This document shows positions 1 to 5,556 of a stretch of 5,556 nt of DNA, one piece after another. Source of the DNA: Burkholderiales bacterium (GTDB lineage: Bacteria; Pseudomonadota; Gammaproteobacteria; Burkholderiales; Burkholderiaceae_C); NCBI GenBank assembly GCA_005786815.1, contig SYDB01000147.1:1-5556 (forward strand). The letters run 5' to 3'. The position numbers were made by a program, and so were the translations under genes. The first letter of the stretch is position 1, and every line of letters begins with the position of its first letter. The notes under the pieces were generated by a model, which had not been told where the DNA came from, made no database searches, and was given only the letters and a program-made list of their open reading frames with translations.

Positions 1-537
1 CGTGGTGAAAGGCACTTGTGAAGAGTTGTCTAACTCGCGGCGGTTAGCGATTTGCATGAACATCGCAATATCGTCTTCACGGGTTTGCTTCATCATGAAA
101 TCACGAATAGGGGTTTCAGCTTTGATCAAAGCTTTGTCAAAGTCCAATTTGGCATTCATATAAGGGCCGACTGCATCGTTGTAGACCGACTCAAAAACGG
201 GCGACATGATGAAAAAGGTCAAGAACAAAGCGAGACCTACCAACACCGTGTTAGGTGGAGTTTGCGCAGTGCCCAAGGCTTGGCGCAAGATAGATAACAC
301 AATGATGATGCGCACAAACGAGGTCATCATCAGCAACATCGATGGCAACAACGTGAGGGTCGTCATCAAGCCCAACAATTGCAGACTCATGCTGTATTGC
401 TGGCCGGCTTTGCCGCCACTCACATTGACAAGTGGAATACCTTGCGCTTGCGCCATCACCGGCATCACGCACATGGCAATGAATAACAACGTCATCAAGA
501 CGAAGGTAAGTTTGAAGGAAACGGGTTTACGCAACAT
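1..537 (-). CDS. fliP: Flagellar export gate protein FliP (N-terminal 179 residues, runs off left edge)
   Basis: FliP is an integral inner-membrane protein that, with FliQ and FliR, forms the core of the flagellar type III export gate. The frame is open from the ATG at 537-535 to the window edge with no stop, giving 179 residues of a family that is usually about 245-255 long. Residues 1-31 look like a cleavable signal peptide (basic MLRK start, hydrophobic core, VMAQAQG near the expected cut), which is known for FliP. Residues 52-72 and 97-113 are membrane segments. Between them lies the family's most conserved stretch, with SFVRIIIVLSILRQALGT at about 73-90 followed by AQTPPN. The charged loop with REDDIAMF near 153-160 is also typical. 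The start overlaps the end of fliO by 11 bases, and GAGGAG (545-550) sits seven bases upstream, so the two genes are co-transcribed and coupled. fliQ and fliR would be expected off the left edge. Identification is firm. Confidence 0.97.
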   Translation of the reverse strand, partial: MLRKPVSFKLTFVLMTLLFIAMCVMPVMAQAQGIPLVNVSGGKAGQQYSMSLQLLGLMTTLTLLPSMLLMMTSFVRIIIVLSILRQALGTAQTPPNTVLVGLALFLTFFIMSPVFESVYNDAVGPYMNAKLDFDKALIKAETPIRDFMMKQTREDDIAMFMQIANRRELDNSSQVPFTT

Positions 538-799
538 GCGATGTCTCCTCGGTCCAAGCGTGCAAGGTTTTGACTTCGCTAGGGCTGACACTGGCTAGCA
601 CCATTTGGTTGTCGATTTGAATCAACACCATCTTGTGCTTCAAACTCAATGGCAATGCTTCGACCAGTTGGATACGACGCTCTCCGTTGCCTTGTATGCC
701 CATAGATTTGTTGCGCTTAACCCACCACCACGCAACGCCGAGTAGCAGCAAGATGCTGAACGTACTAGCGATGAACTGGGCCCAATTGAAGCTTTGCAT
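527..799 (-). CDS. fliO: Flagellar biosynthesis protein FliO (short form)
   Basis: FliO is a small membrane protein that helps assemble the FliP ring of the flagellar export apparatus. With the ATG at 799-797 the product has 90 residues: one membrane segment at about 8-27 (ending GVAWWWVKR) and a cytoplasmic domain containing RRIQLVEALPLSLKHKMVLIQ-like sequence at 41-61, the signature strand pattern of the family. This start is preferred over in-frame upstream ATGs (to 895) because AGGA at 808-811 lies eight bases before it, the membrane helix then begins at once, and the longer version would read across the sigma-54 promoter. It is at the short end for the family, with almost no periplasmic part. 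It overlaps fliP by 11 bases. Normally fliO follows fliL-fliM-fliN; here it is the first gene after its own promoter, so it is detached from fliN. Confidence 0.9.
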   Translation of the reverse strand: MQSFNWAQFIASTFSILLLLGVAWWWVKRNKSMGIQGNGERRIQLVEALPLSLKHKMVLIQIDNQMVLASVSPSEVKTLHAWTEETSHVA

Positions 800-807
800 G
801 ATAGATT

Positions 808-811
808 TCCT
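808..811 (-). promoter_or_regulatory. Ribosome binding site that decides the fliO start
   Basis: The minus strand reads ACAGGAAATCTATC directly before ATG at 799. The AGGA core is eight bases from the start codon, good Shine-Dalgarno spacing. It favours a 90-residue FliO over a version extended upstream by 32 codons. Confidence 0.75.
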
Positions 812-829
812 GTGCGCAATGACGGTTTG

Positions 830-857
830 TTGACACTTAATGTGCCTGTGCCATAAG
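830..857 (+). promoter_or_regulatory. Possible sigma-70 promoter for the plus-strand gene at 928
   Basis: A perfect -35 hexamer TTGACA (830-835) is followed after 16 bases by CATAAG (852-857), a four-of-six match to the -10 consensus. Transcription would start near 864 and run rightward with a leader of about 64 bases. The site overlaps the start region of the leftward sigma-54 promoter, so the two polymerases probably cannot occupy the region together. The spacer contains a small direct repeat, TGTGCC twice at 841-852. The -35 is convincing; the -10 is only fair. Confidence 0.45.
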
Positions 858-861
858 ACTT

Positions 862-877
862 TGCAATCAATATGCCA
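862..877 (-). promoter_or_regulatory. Sigma-54 (RpoN) promoter for fliO-fliP
   Basis: The minus strand reads TGGCATATTGATTGCA. This matches the sigma-54 consensus TGGCAC-N5-TTGCA with exact spacing: GG of the -24 element at 876-875 and GC of the -12 element at 864-863, preceded by C and followed by A as in strong sites. The predicted transcription start is near 851, leaving a leader of about 50 bases before the fliO ATG at 799. Sigma-54 promoters need an enhancer-binding activator; in polar flagellar systems this role is taken by FleQ/FlrA or FleR/FlrC type regulators. The match is seen directly, the activator is inferred. An activator site would be expected about 80-150 bases upstream, at the start of the plus-strand gene. 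Confidence 0.8.
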
Positions 878-896
878 GGTCAAATTGGCACTCACA

Positions 897-909
897 TGTG
901 GAATTCACA
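897..909. repeat. Short inverted repeat TGTG-N5-CACA, possible operator
   Basis: TGTGGAATTCACA has four-base arms around a five-base centre, and it shares bases with a palindrome CACATGTG at 893-900. It lies between the predicted rightward transcription start and the ATG at 928, and about 45-60 bases upstream of the predicted sigma-54 start, where a regulator could influence either promoter. The arms are short and chance occurrence is quite possible. Confidence 0.2.
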
Positions 910-927
910 AAGATATAGTTCCCAGTT

Positions 928-1680
928 ATGGGAATGCGCGAAATACTGAGAGACTTAGTAGATGCCGGAGGCACCGGTGGGCTGAATTGGCATGTGCACG
1001 CCTTTCAATCCCAAAAGCGTTGGCAACCCACCGTAGCGCATATTGAACACTTTTTAGTACGTTGCCAACCACGCCACACCCATTTGCTATTGATGGGTTG
1101 TAGCGCAGGCTGGATGATGCCCACCGCATGGCTTACGCAGTTCACGCAGATTGACGCGTATGACATCGACCCACTTGCCCAACGCCTATTCAATTGGCGC
1201 CATGGTCGGGCACTGCGTCATAGCCAAACGCAAATTCGCCACCATCGGCAAGATGCCATGGCGCATCTTCCTGGATTACTGGCAAAACATCCCCAAGCCA
1301 GCATCTGGTTTGACAATATGTTGGGACAACACCGTTACCGAATACGTGATGAAGTGCAAGTGGAAAAAGACCTCCGCGCACTCAAAACCACCTTGGCAGG
1401 TCGCGATTGGGGAAGCGTGCATGACTTGCTCTCTGGACCCACACTGGCAACGCGTGCGCAAAACCTGCGACTACAAGACATTCGGCATAACATTTACCCA
1501 AGAGACATGGACGCTGCTTTTAACCAATCCTTGGTGCAAAGCCTGCATGCACAAGGCATATGGTTTGACCACTTGACCTCACATGTATTTGCAGACGATG
1601 CACCAACAACGCTGATTCCCTGGGAGTTCAAACCCCACTATTGGCACTGGTTGCAAGCTGGTTGGGTTACTTCATATTAA
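928..1680 (+). CDS. Uncharacterised protein with class I methyltransferase-like motifs
   Basis: This 250-residue soluble protein is the only plus-strand gene here. I do not recognise a named family. LLLMGCSAGWMMPTAW at 53-68 looks like the SAM-binding motif I loop, and IDAYDIDPLAQRLFNWRHG at 75-93 fits the next strand, ending in the acidic residue that would hold the ribose (D79 or D81). QDAM near 108-111 and WFDNMLGQ at 127-134 fit the following acidic and motif IV positions. The protein is rich in His and Trp and ends WHWLQAGWV. There is no signal peptide or membrane segment. The ATG at 928 is the first possible start, since an in-frame stop lies at 916-918; no clear ribosome site precedes it. 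It is divergent from fliO and overlaps the end of fliJ by 14 bases. A role in modifying a flagellar protein is possible from position alone, but a passenger gene is equally likely. The coding call is secure; the methyltransferase call is moderate. Confidence 0.8.
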   Translation: MGMREILRDLVDAGGTGGLNWHVHAFQSQKRWQPTVAHIEHFLVRCQPRHTHLLLMGCSAGWMMPTAWLTQFTQIDAYDIDPLAQRLFNWRHGRALRHSQTQIRHHRQDAMAHLPGLLAKHPQASIWFDNMLGQHRYRIRDEVQVEKDLRALKTTLAGRDWGSVHDLLSGPTLATRAQNLRLQDIRHNIYPRDMDAAFNQSLVQSLHAQGIWFDHLTSHVFADDAPTTLIPWEFKPHYWHWLQAGWVTSY

Positions 1681-2104
1681 AAAGCATTACACCCGCAGCG
1701 TCCATTTCACGTTGTTCTCGCTTGGCTGTGGCTTCTCGAATTCGTCTCTCGTCTTGCTCTTGCAAAGTCTCCATTTGGATACGTTTTTTCTCTGCGGCTA
1801 GCAAGTTACCTTTTAGAACATCCAATTCAAACTTGGCATGCTGAAGATCTACGTCCACGCGCTTGATCAATGTTTGTATTTGTTGCAGAAAACCACGGAA
1901 GTTCACTGACTCTTGGATACTGAGAGATTTTTTTTCAGCTGCTATAGAGCGAGCCAGATAGTCGGCATAAAGCGCTTCCATACGACCGCGGCTTTGCTCA
2001 AGGCTTTTGATTTTTTCGCGTCCCTTGACCAAAGCGGCCATGGCTTGGTCGCATTTTTCCTTGGCTTTTTTTGCCAAGATAGGCCAAGCTGCTCGGGGTT
2101 TCAT
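1667..2104 (-). CDS. fliJ: Flagellar export protein FliJ
   Basis: FliJ is the central-stalk protein of the flagellar ATPase complex; it inserts into the FliI hexamer and contacts FlhA, coupling ATP hydrolysis and proton flow to export. The 145-residue product has the usual size and is almost entirely predicted helical coiled coil rich in Lys, Glu, Gln and Arg. It has the N-terminal 'MKPRAAWPILAKKAKEK' type opening and the family's C-terminal pattern with KREQREMD near residues 128-135. Its ATG overlaps the fliI stop as ATGA (2101-2104), and no strong ribosome site is visible, so it is probably translated by coupling with fliI. It is the last gene of this block. Its stop lies inside the 3' end of the convergent plus-strand gene, with no room for an intergenic terminator. 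Confidence 0.93.
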   Translation of the reverse strand: MKPRAAWPILAKKAKEKCDQAMAALVKGREKIKSLEQSRGRMEALYADYLARSIAAEKKSLSIQESVNFRGFLQQIQTLIKRVDVDLQHAKFELDVLKGNLLAAEKKRIQMETLQEQDERRIREATAKREQREMDAAGVMLFNMK

Positions 2105-3420
2105 GACATCAACTGTTTAAGATTAGCCAATGACACGTCATAGTCTTCGCTGATGTGCATGTCTTGGCGTAAGAACATCACCATTTGTTCGCGCAAGCGA
2201 ATGGCCTCGTCCAACTCAGGATTGGTTCCCGCTTCATACGCACCGACTTGCACCAAGTCTGCGTTTTGTTGGTAGACAGACCACAAGCGCCTAAACCGAT
2301 TGGCTTGGCGCATTGACTCGCTATCGACCAAGGTTTGCATCACACGAGAAATCGATCCATTCAAATCAATCGCAGGGTAATGCGCTTGGTCGGCCAATGT
2401 GCGCGACAACATGACCTGTCCGTCCAATGATGCGCGGGCAATGTCGACAATGGGGTCAGATGCGTCGTCACCTTCTGCAAGCACGGTGTAGATAGATGTG
2501 ATCGAGCCGTGCCCATGTCTGCCAACGCCACCGCGTTCAATCAAATTGGGTAACAAGGCAAAGACGGAGGGCGGATAGCCTTTGGCAGTAGGTGGTTCGC
2601 CAATCGCCAAACCGATCTCGCGTTGCGCATGGGCCACACGCGTCAAGCTGTCGCACAGTAGCAACACGTTCAAGCCTTTGTCGCGGAAATACTCTGCGAC
2701 CACATGGGTCATATGGGTGGCTTTGAGTCGCAAGACAGGAGATACATTGGCGGGTGCGGCAATCACCACAGACTTTGCCAAGCCTTCGTCTCCCAGCGAT
2801 TCACTAATAAATGCTTGCACTTCGCGGCCACGTTCACCAATCAAGCCAATCACCACAATGTCGGCTTTGGTGAATCGGGTCAGCATGCCTAGCAACACAC
2901 TTTTACCCACACCGGAACCAGCCACTAAACCAATACGCTGGCCTCGTCCAACCGTCAATACGGAGTTGATGGCTTTCACACCCACATCCAAAATGGAATT
3001 AATAGGACCACGCTCCATAGGATTGAGCGGGCTGCCGAACAATGTCATTTGGTCTGGCAATTCAGGCAAGGGGCGACCATCTAAAGGTTGTCCACGTCCA
3101 TCAATCACGCGGCCTAACAATCCATCGCCCAAACGCACTTGGCCTGAGTTGCGCATCACGCGCACCATGTCGCCAGGACCCACGCCCACAGGGTCAGTGA
3201 ATGGCATCAAATACAAAGTACGGTCGTTAAAACCCACCACCTCGGCTTCAATACGGTGGCCATGCTGGCCTAAAACTTCACAGCATGCACCTAAGGGCGC
3301 CATGATGCCGCGCGTCTCTAATGTCAAACCCACCAAGCGCACCAAGGTGCCACTGCGTTGCGGATCTGGCACACGCAATTGCTCAAGCGTGTTCTCTACT
3401 TCTTGCGCGAAATCAAGCAT
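2101..3420 (-). CDS. fliI: Flagellum-specific ATPase FliI
   Basis: FliI is the export ATPase, related to the F1 beta subunit, that works with FliH and FliJ at the cytoplasmic face of the export gate. The product has 439 residues, normal for the family. The N-terminal beta-barrel region spans about 25-95. The Walker A loop AGSGVGKS is at 167-174, the catalytic-glutamate segment GERGREV at 195-201, and Walker B LLLCDSLTR at 253-261. AIGEPPTAKGYPPSVF at 272-287 and the arginine-finger region around SLDGQVMLSR (331-340) are also intact. All key residues are present, so it should be active. The start at 3420 is 19 bases after the stop of the preceding small gene; its ribosome site is weak. It overlaps fliJ by four bases. 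The standard order would put fliH directly upstream; here one extra gene intervenes. Confidence 0.98.
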   Translation of the reverse strand: MLDFAQEVENTLEQLRVPDPQRSGTLVRLVGLTLETRGIMAPLGACCEVLGQHGHRIEAEVVGFNDRTLYLMPFTDPVGVGPGDMVRVMRNSGQVRLGDGLLGRVIDGRGQPLDGRPLPELPDQMTLFGSPLNPMERGPINSILDVGVKAINSVLTVGRGQRIGLVAGSGVGKSVLLGMLTRFTKADIVVIGLIGERGREVQAFISESLGDEGLAKSVVIAAPANVSPVLRLKATHMTHVVAEYFRDKGLNVLLLCDSLTRVAHAQREIGLAIGEPPTAKGYPPSVFALLPNLIERGGVGRHGHGSITSIYTVLAEGDDASDPIVDIARASLDGQVMLSRTLADQAHYPAIDLNGSISRVMQTLVDSESMRQANRFRRLWSVYQQNADLVQVGAYEAGTNPELDEAIRLREQMVMFLRQDMHISEDYDVSLANLKQLMS

Positions 3421-3439
3421 GGAGCAATTTCTTAGTTGG

Positions 3440-4069
3440 TTATTGTGTTTGGATCATGCTGCGAATAACGCTAGCCACGCGGCTTTGGTCGTTTTGCACC
3501 ACCATACGTACCACGCCCACTTTGTCTTCGTAGCTGTTGGCGTTGTTGAGTAACTCTGGCGGGATCGTAGGCTTCTTAGCTTTGGCTTGTTCACGTTTCA
3601 TGCGAGCTTTGACATCCGCCAATGACTCGCCTTCTTGCATCACAATTTCATTAATGGCTAGTTCTTCTCCAACTGCGCCATCTACAGCCACCTCAGGGTC
3701 AATTGCAGTTGCTTCACCCGCTTGTTCAGCCGCAGCATCAGCAATAGCTTGCGCTTTCGTCTCTGTTTCTTCTTTGGCTTTCGCTTCTTCTGCTCCTAAA
3801 TCGACTTCAACCACTGGTTTGGGCTTAGGTTTATCAGGCACTTCCAGCAGCAATTGCTGAAAACGTATTTGGTCATTGCGCTTCGCTTCAGCCAACATGC
3901 TGGCACGCATCATTTCTTGTTGTACTGCCTCAATAGCTTCTTTTTGCATATCCTCAGTCGTCATCTGTCCATTGACGATATGCATGACAAATGGTCGCAC
4001 CACAGTCACAACTATGACCATGAAAATCAAACCCATTAACAGTGTATTGATGACATCAGGAATGAACAT
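3440..4069 (-). CDS. Single-pass membrane protein resembling the C-terminal module of FliF
   Basis: This 209-residue protein sits between fliH and fliI, where the standard operon has no gene. Residues 6-24 form one membrane helix followed by the Arg-Pro pair RPF (25-27), as in the second membrane segment of the MS-ring protein FliF. A helical region rich in Glu, Gln and Met (36-75) leads to a PKPKP stretch (80-84) and an acidic Ala/Glu-rich linker (88-145). The end, SYEDKVGVVRMVVQNDQSRV at 179-198 followed by ASVIRSMIQ, has the spacing and residues of the FliF tail that binds FliG (in enterics, a K-hydrophobic-R pattern, then ND, then a VIRQW-like helix). The periplasmic ring-building domains of FliF are absent. 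The ATG at 4069 is preferred because GGAGAGG (4076-4082) lies six bases before it; ATGs at 4084 and 4105 have weaker sites. It overlaps fliH by 14 bases. The FliF resemblance comes from remembered family patterns, not a search. Confidence 0.8.
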   Translation of the reverse strand: MFIPDVINTLLMGLIFMVIVVTVVRPFVMHIVNGQMTTEDMQKEAIEAVQQEMMRASMLAEAKRNDQIRFQQLLLEVPDKPKPKPVVEVDLGAEEAKAKEETETKAQAIADAAAEQAGEATAIDPEVAVDGAVGEELAINEIVMQEGESLADVKARMKREQAKAKKPTIPPELLNNANSYEDKVGVVRMVVQNDQSRVASVIRSMIQTQ

Positions 4070-5519
4070 CTTCTGCCTCTCCATCGTCTTTTTTAACGTG
4101 CTCATCTAAATCGGAAATTGGCTCAAACGATAGTTCTTCAGGCACTTCTGGATCAGCTTGTAGTGATGTTTCAGTAGAAGCCTGTTGAGATAGTTCTATA
4201 GGTGCATCTTGAACTTCCGTTGCTGGATTTTTAATAGTTTTAACAACAGGTTCTGCACGAGGCGTAACCTCCTTAAGGTCCAAACTTCTTGCCAAAGCTT
4301 CCAAACGGTTTTCAATCAAATCTTCAACCACCATATCGTTGGCAATCACACGCACACTGCCAGACGCTAATTGAGGCACAGCTTCTAGGTGAACGCCTTG
4401 CAAACTGTTAGCAATCAAGGTCTCAAGTAATTTTTTGTCTTGGGGGTTGAGCTCTACAACCACCGCACCTTTGATCGGGTGGTCTAGTTCGTTCAAACAG
4501 CTTTGCACCAAAGCGTCGATCGCTTGTGGAGAAATACGCAGCTCATGCTTGGTAATGTGTTGTGCCATATTCAATGCTAGGCGTTTCAAGGGGTTGAAGA
4601 AACGTTGTGGATCTTGCAGCAAATCATGCAAGCCTTCTGCTACTTGCGAGAGTACCTCGCACTGGGTGGCTACTTTTTGTTCCATAGCTTCGCGGGCTTG
4701 GCGCTCGCCTTGCTCTATACCTTGGGCGATACCTTCTTCTAAGCCTTGTGCTTTGCCTTTTGCTAAAGCATCTTGCACGGCTTCTTCTAGGCCTTGTCCT
4801 TTTCCTTCTTCCAGGCCCAAAGTTTTACCCTCTTCAAAGCCTTCAGCTTTACCTATTTCAAAGCCTTCTGCTTTGCCTTCCTCTCTCCCTTGAGCCAATC
4901 CTTTGGCGAATTGCGTCTCTTCGCGTTGGGCAACTTCATCTAAAGGTATCCCTTTAACTTCTGCCTGAACCTCCGGCCCTACTATTTGTTCTTCTACGCT
5001 TTGCTCGGCTGATTCAGCGGCAATGGCATTTAGGGCTTCTTGTGTGGCTTCTAGGTGGGATTGCAACGGTTTTGAATCCCCAATCGCAAGTTCTACATCG
5101 GCAGTCTCTTGGTCATCTACAAAGCGACCCACACTGGTTTTATCTAGCAATCCTTTGGCGAGCAAGACCTTGATGCGTCTTGCGGCCGCATAGTCGTCCA
5201 TCACAAATGGCAGGTGTTCATTCACCGATGCGCTTGTTTTTGGAGGAGTCGGGTTGTTTTCAAAGTTAATTTTTGCTTCTTGCTCTTGCAACAAAGCCAA
5301 AGATAATCTAGCTTGATCTGTCAGCGTTTGCGTGACAGATGTGTAGGTATCTGATGAAAAACCATCCGGATTTTCTGGATAGTCAGTATCCGCAAAATCT
5401 TGTGGTGCATCTTCGCCCCAGACGGTGTCGCCATAACCTAATTCGGAACGGCGTAATTCCAATTTTGAAACGGACTGCCAGTTAATACCTGACCGCTTTG
5501 CAACCACATGGTTATACAT
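4056..5519 (-). CDS. fliH: Flagellar assembly protein FliH, greatly extended
   Basis: FliH is the peripheral-stalk protein that dimerises, binds the FliI N-terminus and tethers the ATPase to FliN and FlhA. The product has 487 residues, about twice the usual 220-250. Residues 1-200 are an extended, mostly acidic N-terminal region with no family I recognise; W14 and W34 could serve as the aromatic anchor seen near the N-terminus of enteric FliH. Residues 207-271 are an unbroken four-residue glycine repeat. The helical core and conserved C-terminal domain run from about 275 to 415, with hydrophobic-P-Q-D at 356-361, SGSVRVIANDMVVED at 386-400 and NRLEAL near 404-409. An acidic tail of about 70 residues (416-487) follows. 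The ATG at 5519 overlaps the fliG stop by eight bases (ATGTATAA) and is preceded by AGGTGG; a GTG at 5531 would add only four residues. FliH identity is secure from the core, repeat and neighbours. Confidence 0.93.
   Translation of the reverse strand: MYNHVVAKRSGINWQSVSKLELRRSELGYGDTVWGEDAPQDFADTDYPENPDGFSSDTYTSVTQTLTDQARLSLALLQEQEAKINFENNPTPPKTSASVNEHLPFVMDDYAAARRIKVLLAKGLLDKTSVGRFVDDQETADVELAIGDSKPLQSHLEATQEALNAIAAESAEQSVEEQIVGPEVQAEVKGIPLDEVAQREETQFAKGLAQGREEGKAEGFEIGKAEGFEEGKTLGLEEGKGQGLEEAVQDALAKGKAQGLEEGIAQGIEQGERQAREAMEQKVATQCEVLSQVAEGLHDLLQDPQRFFNPLKRLALNMAQHITKHELRISPQAIDALVQSCLNELDHPIKGAVVVELNPQDKKLLETLIANSLQGVHLEAVPQLASGSVRVIANDMVVEDLIENRLEALARSLDLKEVTPRAEPVVKTIKNPATEVQDAPIELSQQASTETSLQADPEVPEELSFEPISDLDEHVKKDDGEAEDVHS
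4076..4082 (-). promoter_or_regulatory. Ribosome binding site inside the end of fliH
   Basis: GGAGAGG lies six bases before the ATG at 4069, within the last codons of fliH. It selects a 209-residue product for the small FliF-like gene over 214 or 221 residues and implies translation coupled to fliH. Confidence 0.65.
4707..4901 (-). repeat. In-frame tandem repeat encoding the FliH GxxxG ladder
   Basis: Glycine recurs every fourth codon from residue 207 to 271 of FliH: 17 registers, 15 of them Gly and two Ala (247 and 251). At a higher level the protein repeats an eight-residue unit close to KAEGFEEG about seven times, which is visible in the DNA as an imperfect 24-base tandem repeat. Gly-x3 repeats with Glu, Gln and Lys between are a known FliH hallmark thought to pack helices closely, but this ladder is long. 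Such DNA is prone to gain and loss of units. Confidence 0.85.
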
Positions 5520-5556
5520 AGTCGCCGCCACCTAACACCAATTCACCTGAGTCAGA
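5512..5556 (-). CDS. fliG: Flagellar rotor/switch protein FliG (last 14 residues only)
   Basis: The frame entering from the right edge reads SDSGELVLGGGDYV and stops at TAA (5514-5512). Its acidic start, the hydrophobic-GGG run and final aromatic residue match the usual C-terminal tail of proteobacterial FliG (of the type GEIVLGGG followed by acidic residues and YV). FliG forms the rotor ring that binds the FliF tail and the stator. The identity rests on this short tail plus its position directly upstream of fliH, overlapping it by eight bases. Confidence 0.75.
   Translation of the reverse strand, partial: SDSGELVLGGGDYV

Noticed and set aside
800..895. N-terminal extension of FliO by 32 codons from an upstream ATG
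   Set aside because: It would include the sigma-54 promoter and transcript start, has no family-like sequence, and the ATG at 799 has a good ribosome site.
886..902. Possible sigma-54 promoter on the plus strand (TGGCAC at 886-891)
   Set aside because: The -24 half is perfect, but at the required spacing the -12 half reads TGTGG instead of TTGCA, losing the essential GC.
1151..1576. Open frame of 141 codons inside the plus-strand gene, offset by one base
   Set aside because: It lies entirely within the 250-codon gene, which has the coherent motifs. This frame gives a Cys/Trp/Lys-rich composition typical of a shadow frame.
2582..3553. Long plus-strand open frame of 323 codons opposite fliI
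   Set aside because: It is the antisense shadow of fliI and the small gene before it. The fliI frame carries all ATPase motifs, and the shadow has no recognisable domains or ribosome site.
4435..4893. Plus-strand open frame rich in Ser, Pro and Leu repeats opposite fliH
   Set aside because: It is the complement of the FliH glycine ladder. The repeated Pro/Ser pattern is a by-product of the Gly/Glu codons on the coding strand.
5519..5531. fliH start at the GTG at 5531
   Set aside because: The ATG at 5519 overlaps the fliG stop, has AGGTGG at suitable distance and is the commoner start type. The difference is four residues and cannot be settled without data.

Overview
The window is part of a chromosomal flagellar export and basal-body gene cluster from a Gram-negative bacterium. 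The FliI, FliJ, FliO and FliP proteins, the fliG-fliH-fliI-fliJ order and the moderate base composition (G+C near one half) suggest a betaproteobacterium, possibly Burkholderiales. That placement is inference; no rRNA or other taxonomic marker is present.

Layout, read in the direction of the minus strand (right to left). The last 14 codons of fliG are at the right edge. Then follow fliH (unusually long), a small single-pass membrane protein gene not found in the standard fliEFGHIJ operon, fliI (export ATPase) and fliJ (ATPase stalk). The genes are packed with overlaps of 8, 14 and 4 bases, plus one 19-base gap before fliI, so they look like one translationally coupled transcript whose promoter lies off the right edge. 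fliJ meets, tail to tail and with a 14-base overlap, a plus-strand gene (928-1680) for a 250-residue protein with a methyltransferase-like nucleotide-binding motif. A 128-base intergenic region (800-927) follows. It carries a very good sigma-54 promoter reading left into fliO and a plausible sigma-70 promoter reading right into the plus-strand gene, with the two overlapping. fliO and the first 179 codons of fliP complete the window; fliP runs off the left edge.

How the genes work together. FliO assists assembly of FliP, which forms the core of the export gate in the membrane. FliH, FliI and FliJ form the peripheral ATPase complex that delivers substrates to the gate. FliG is the rotor protein bound by the C-terminal tail of the MS-ring protein FliF. 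The extra gene between fliH and fliI encodes what looks like a free-standing copy of the FliF C-terminal module: one membrane segment, an acidic Ala/Glu-rich linker, and a terminal helix pattern like the FliG-binding end of FliF. This is the most unusual item here. It could be half of a split FliF or a second FliG-binding membrane anchor. Other notable items are the 487-residue FliH with a 17-register four-residue Gly repeat and long extensions at both ends, the separate sigma-54 control of fliO-fliP, and the methyltransferase-like gene lodged between the two flagellar blocks.
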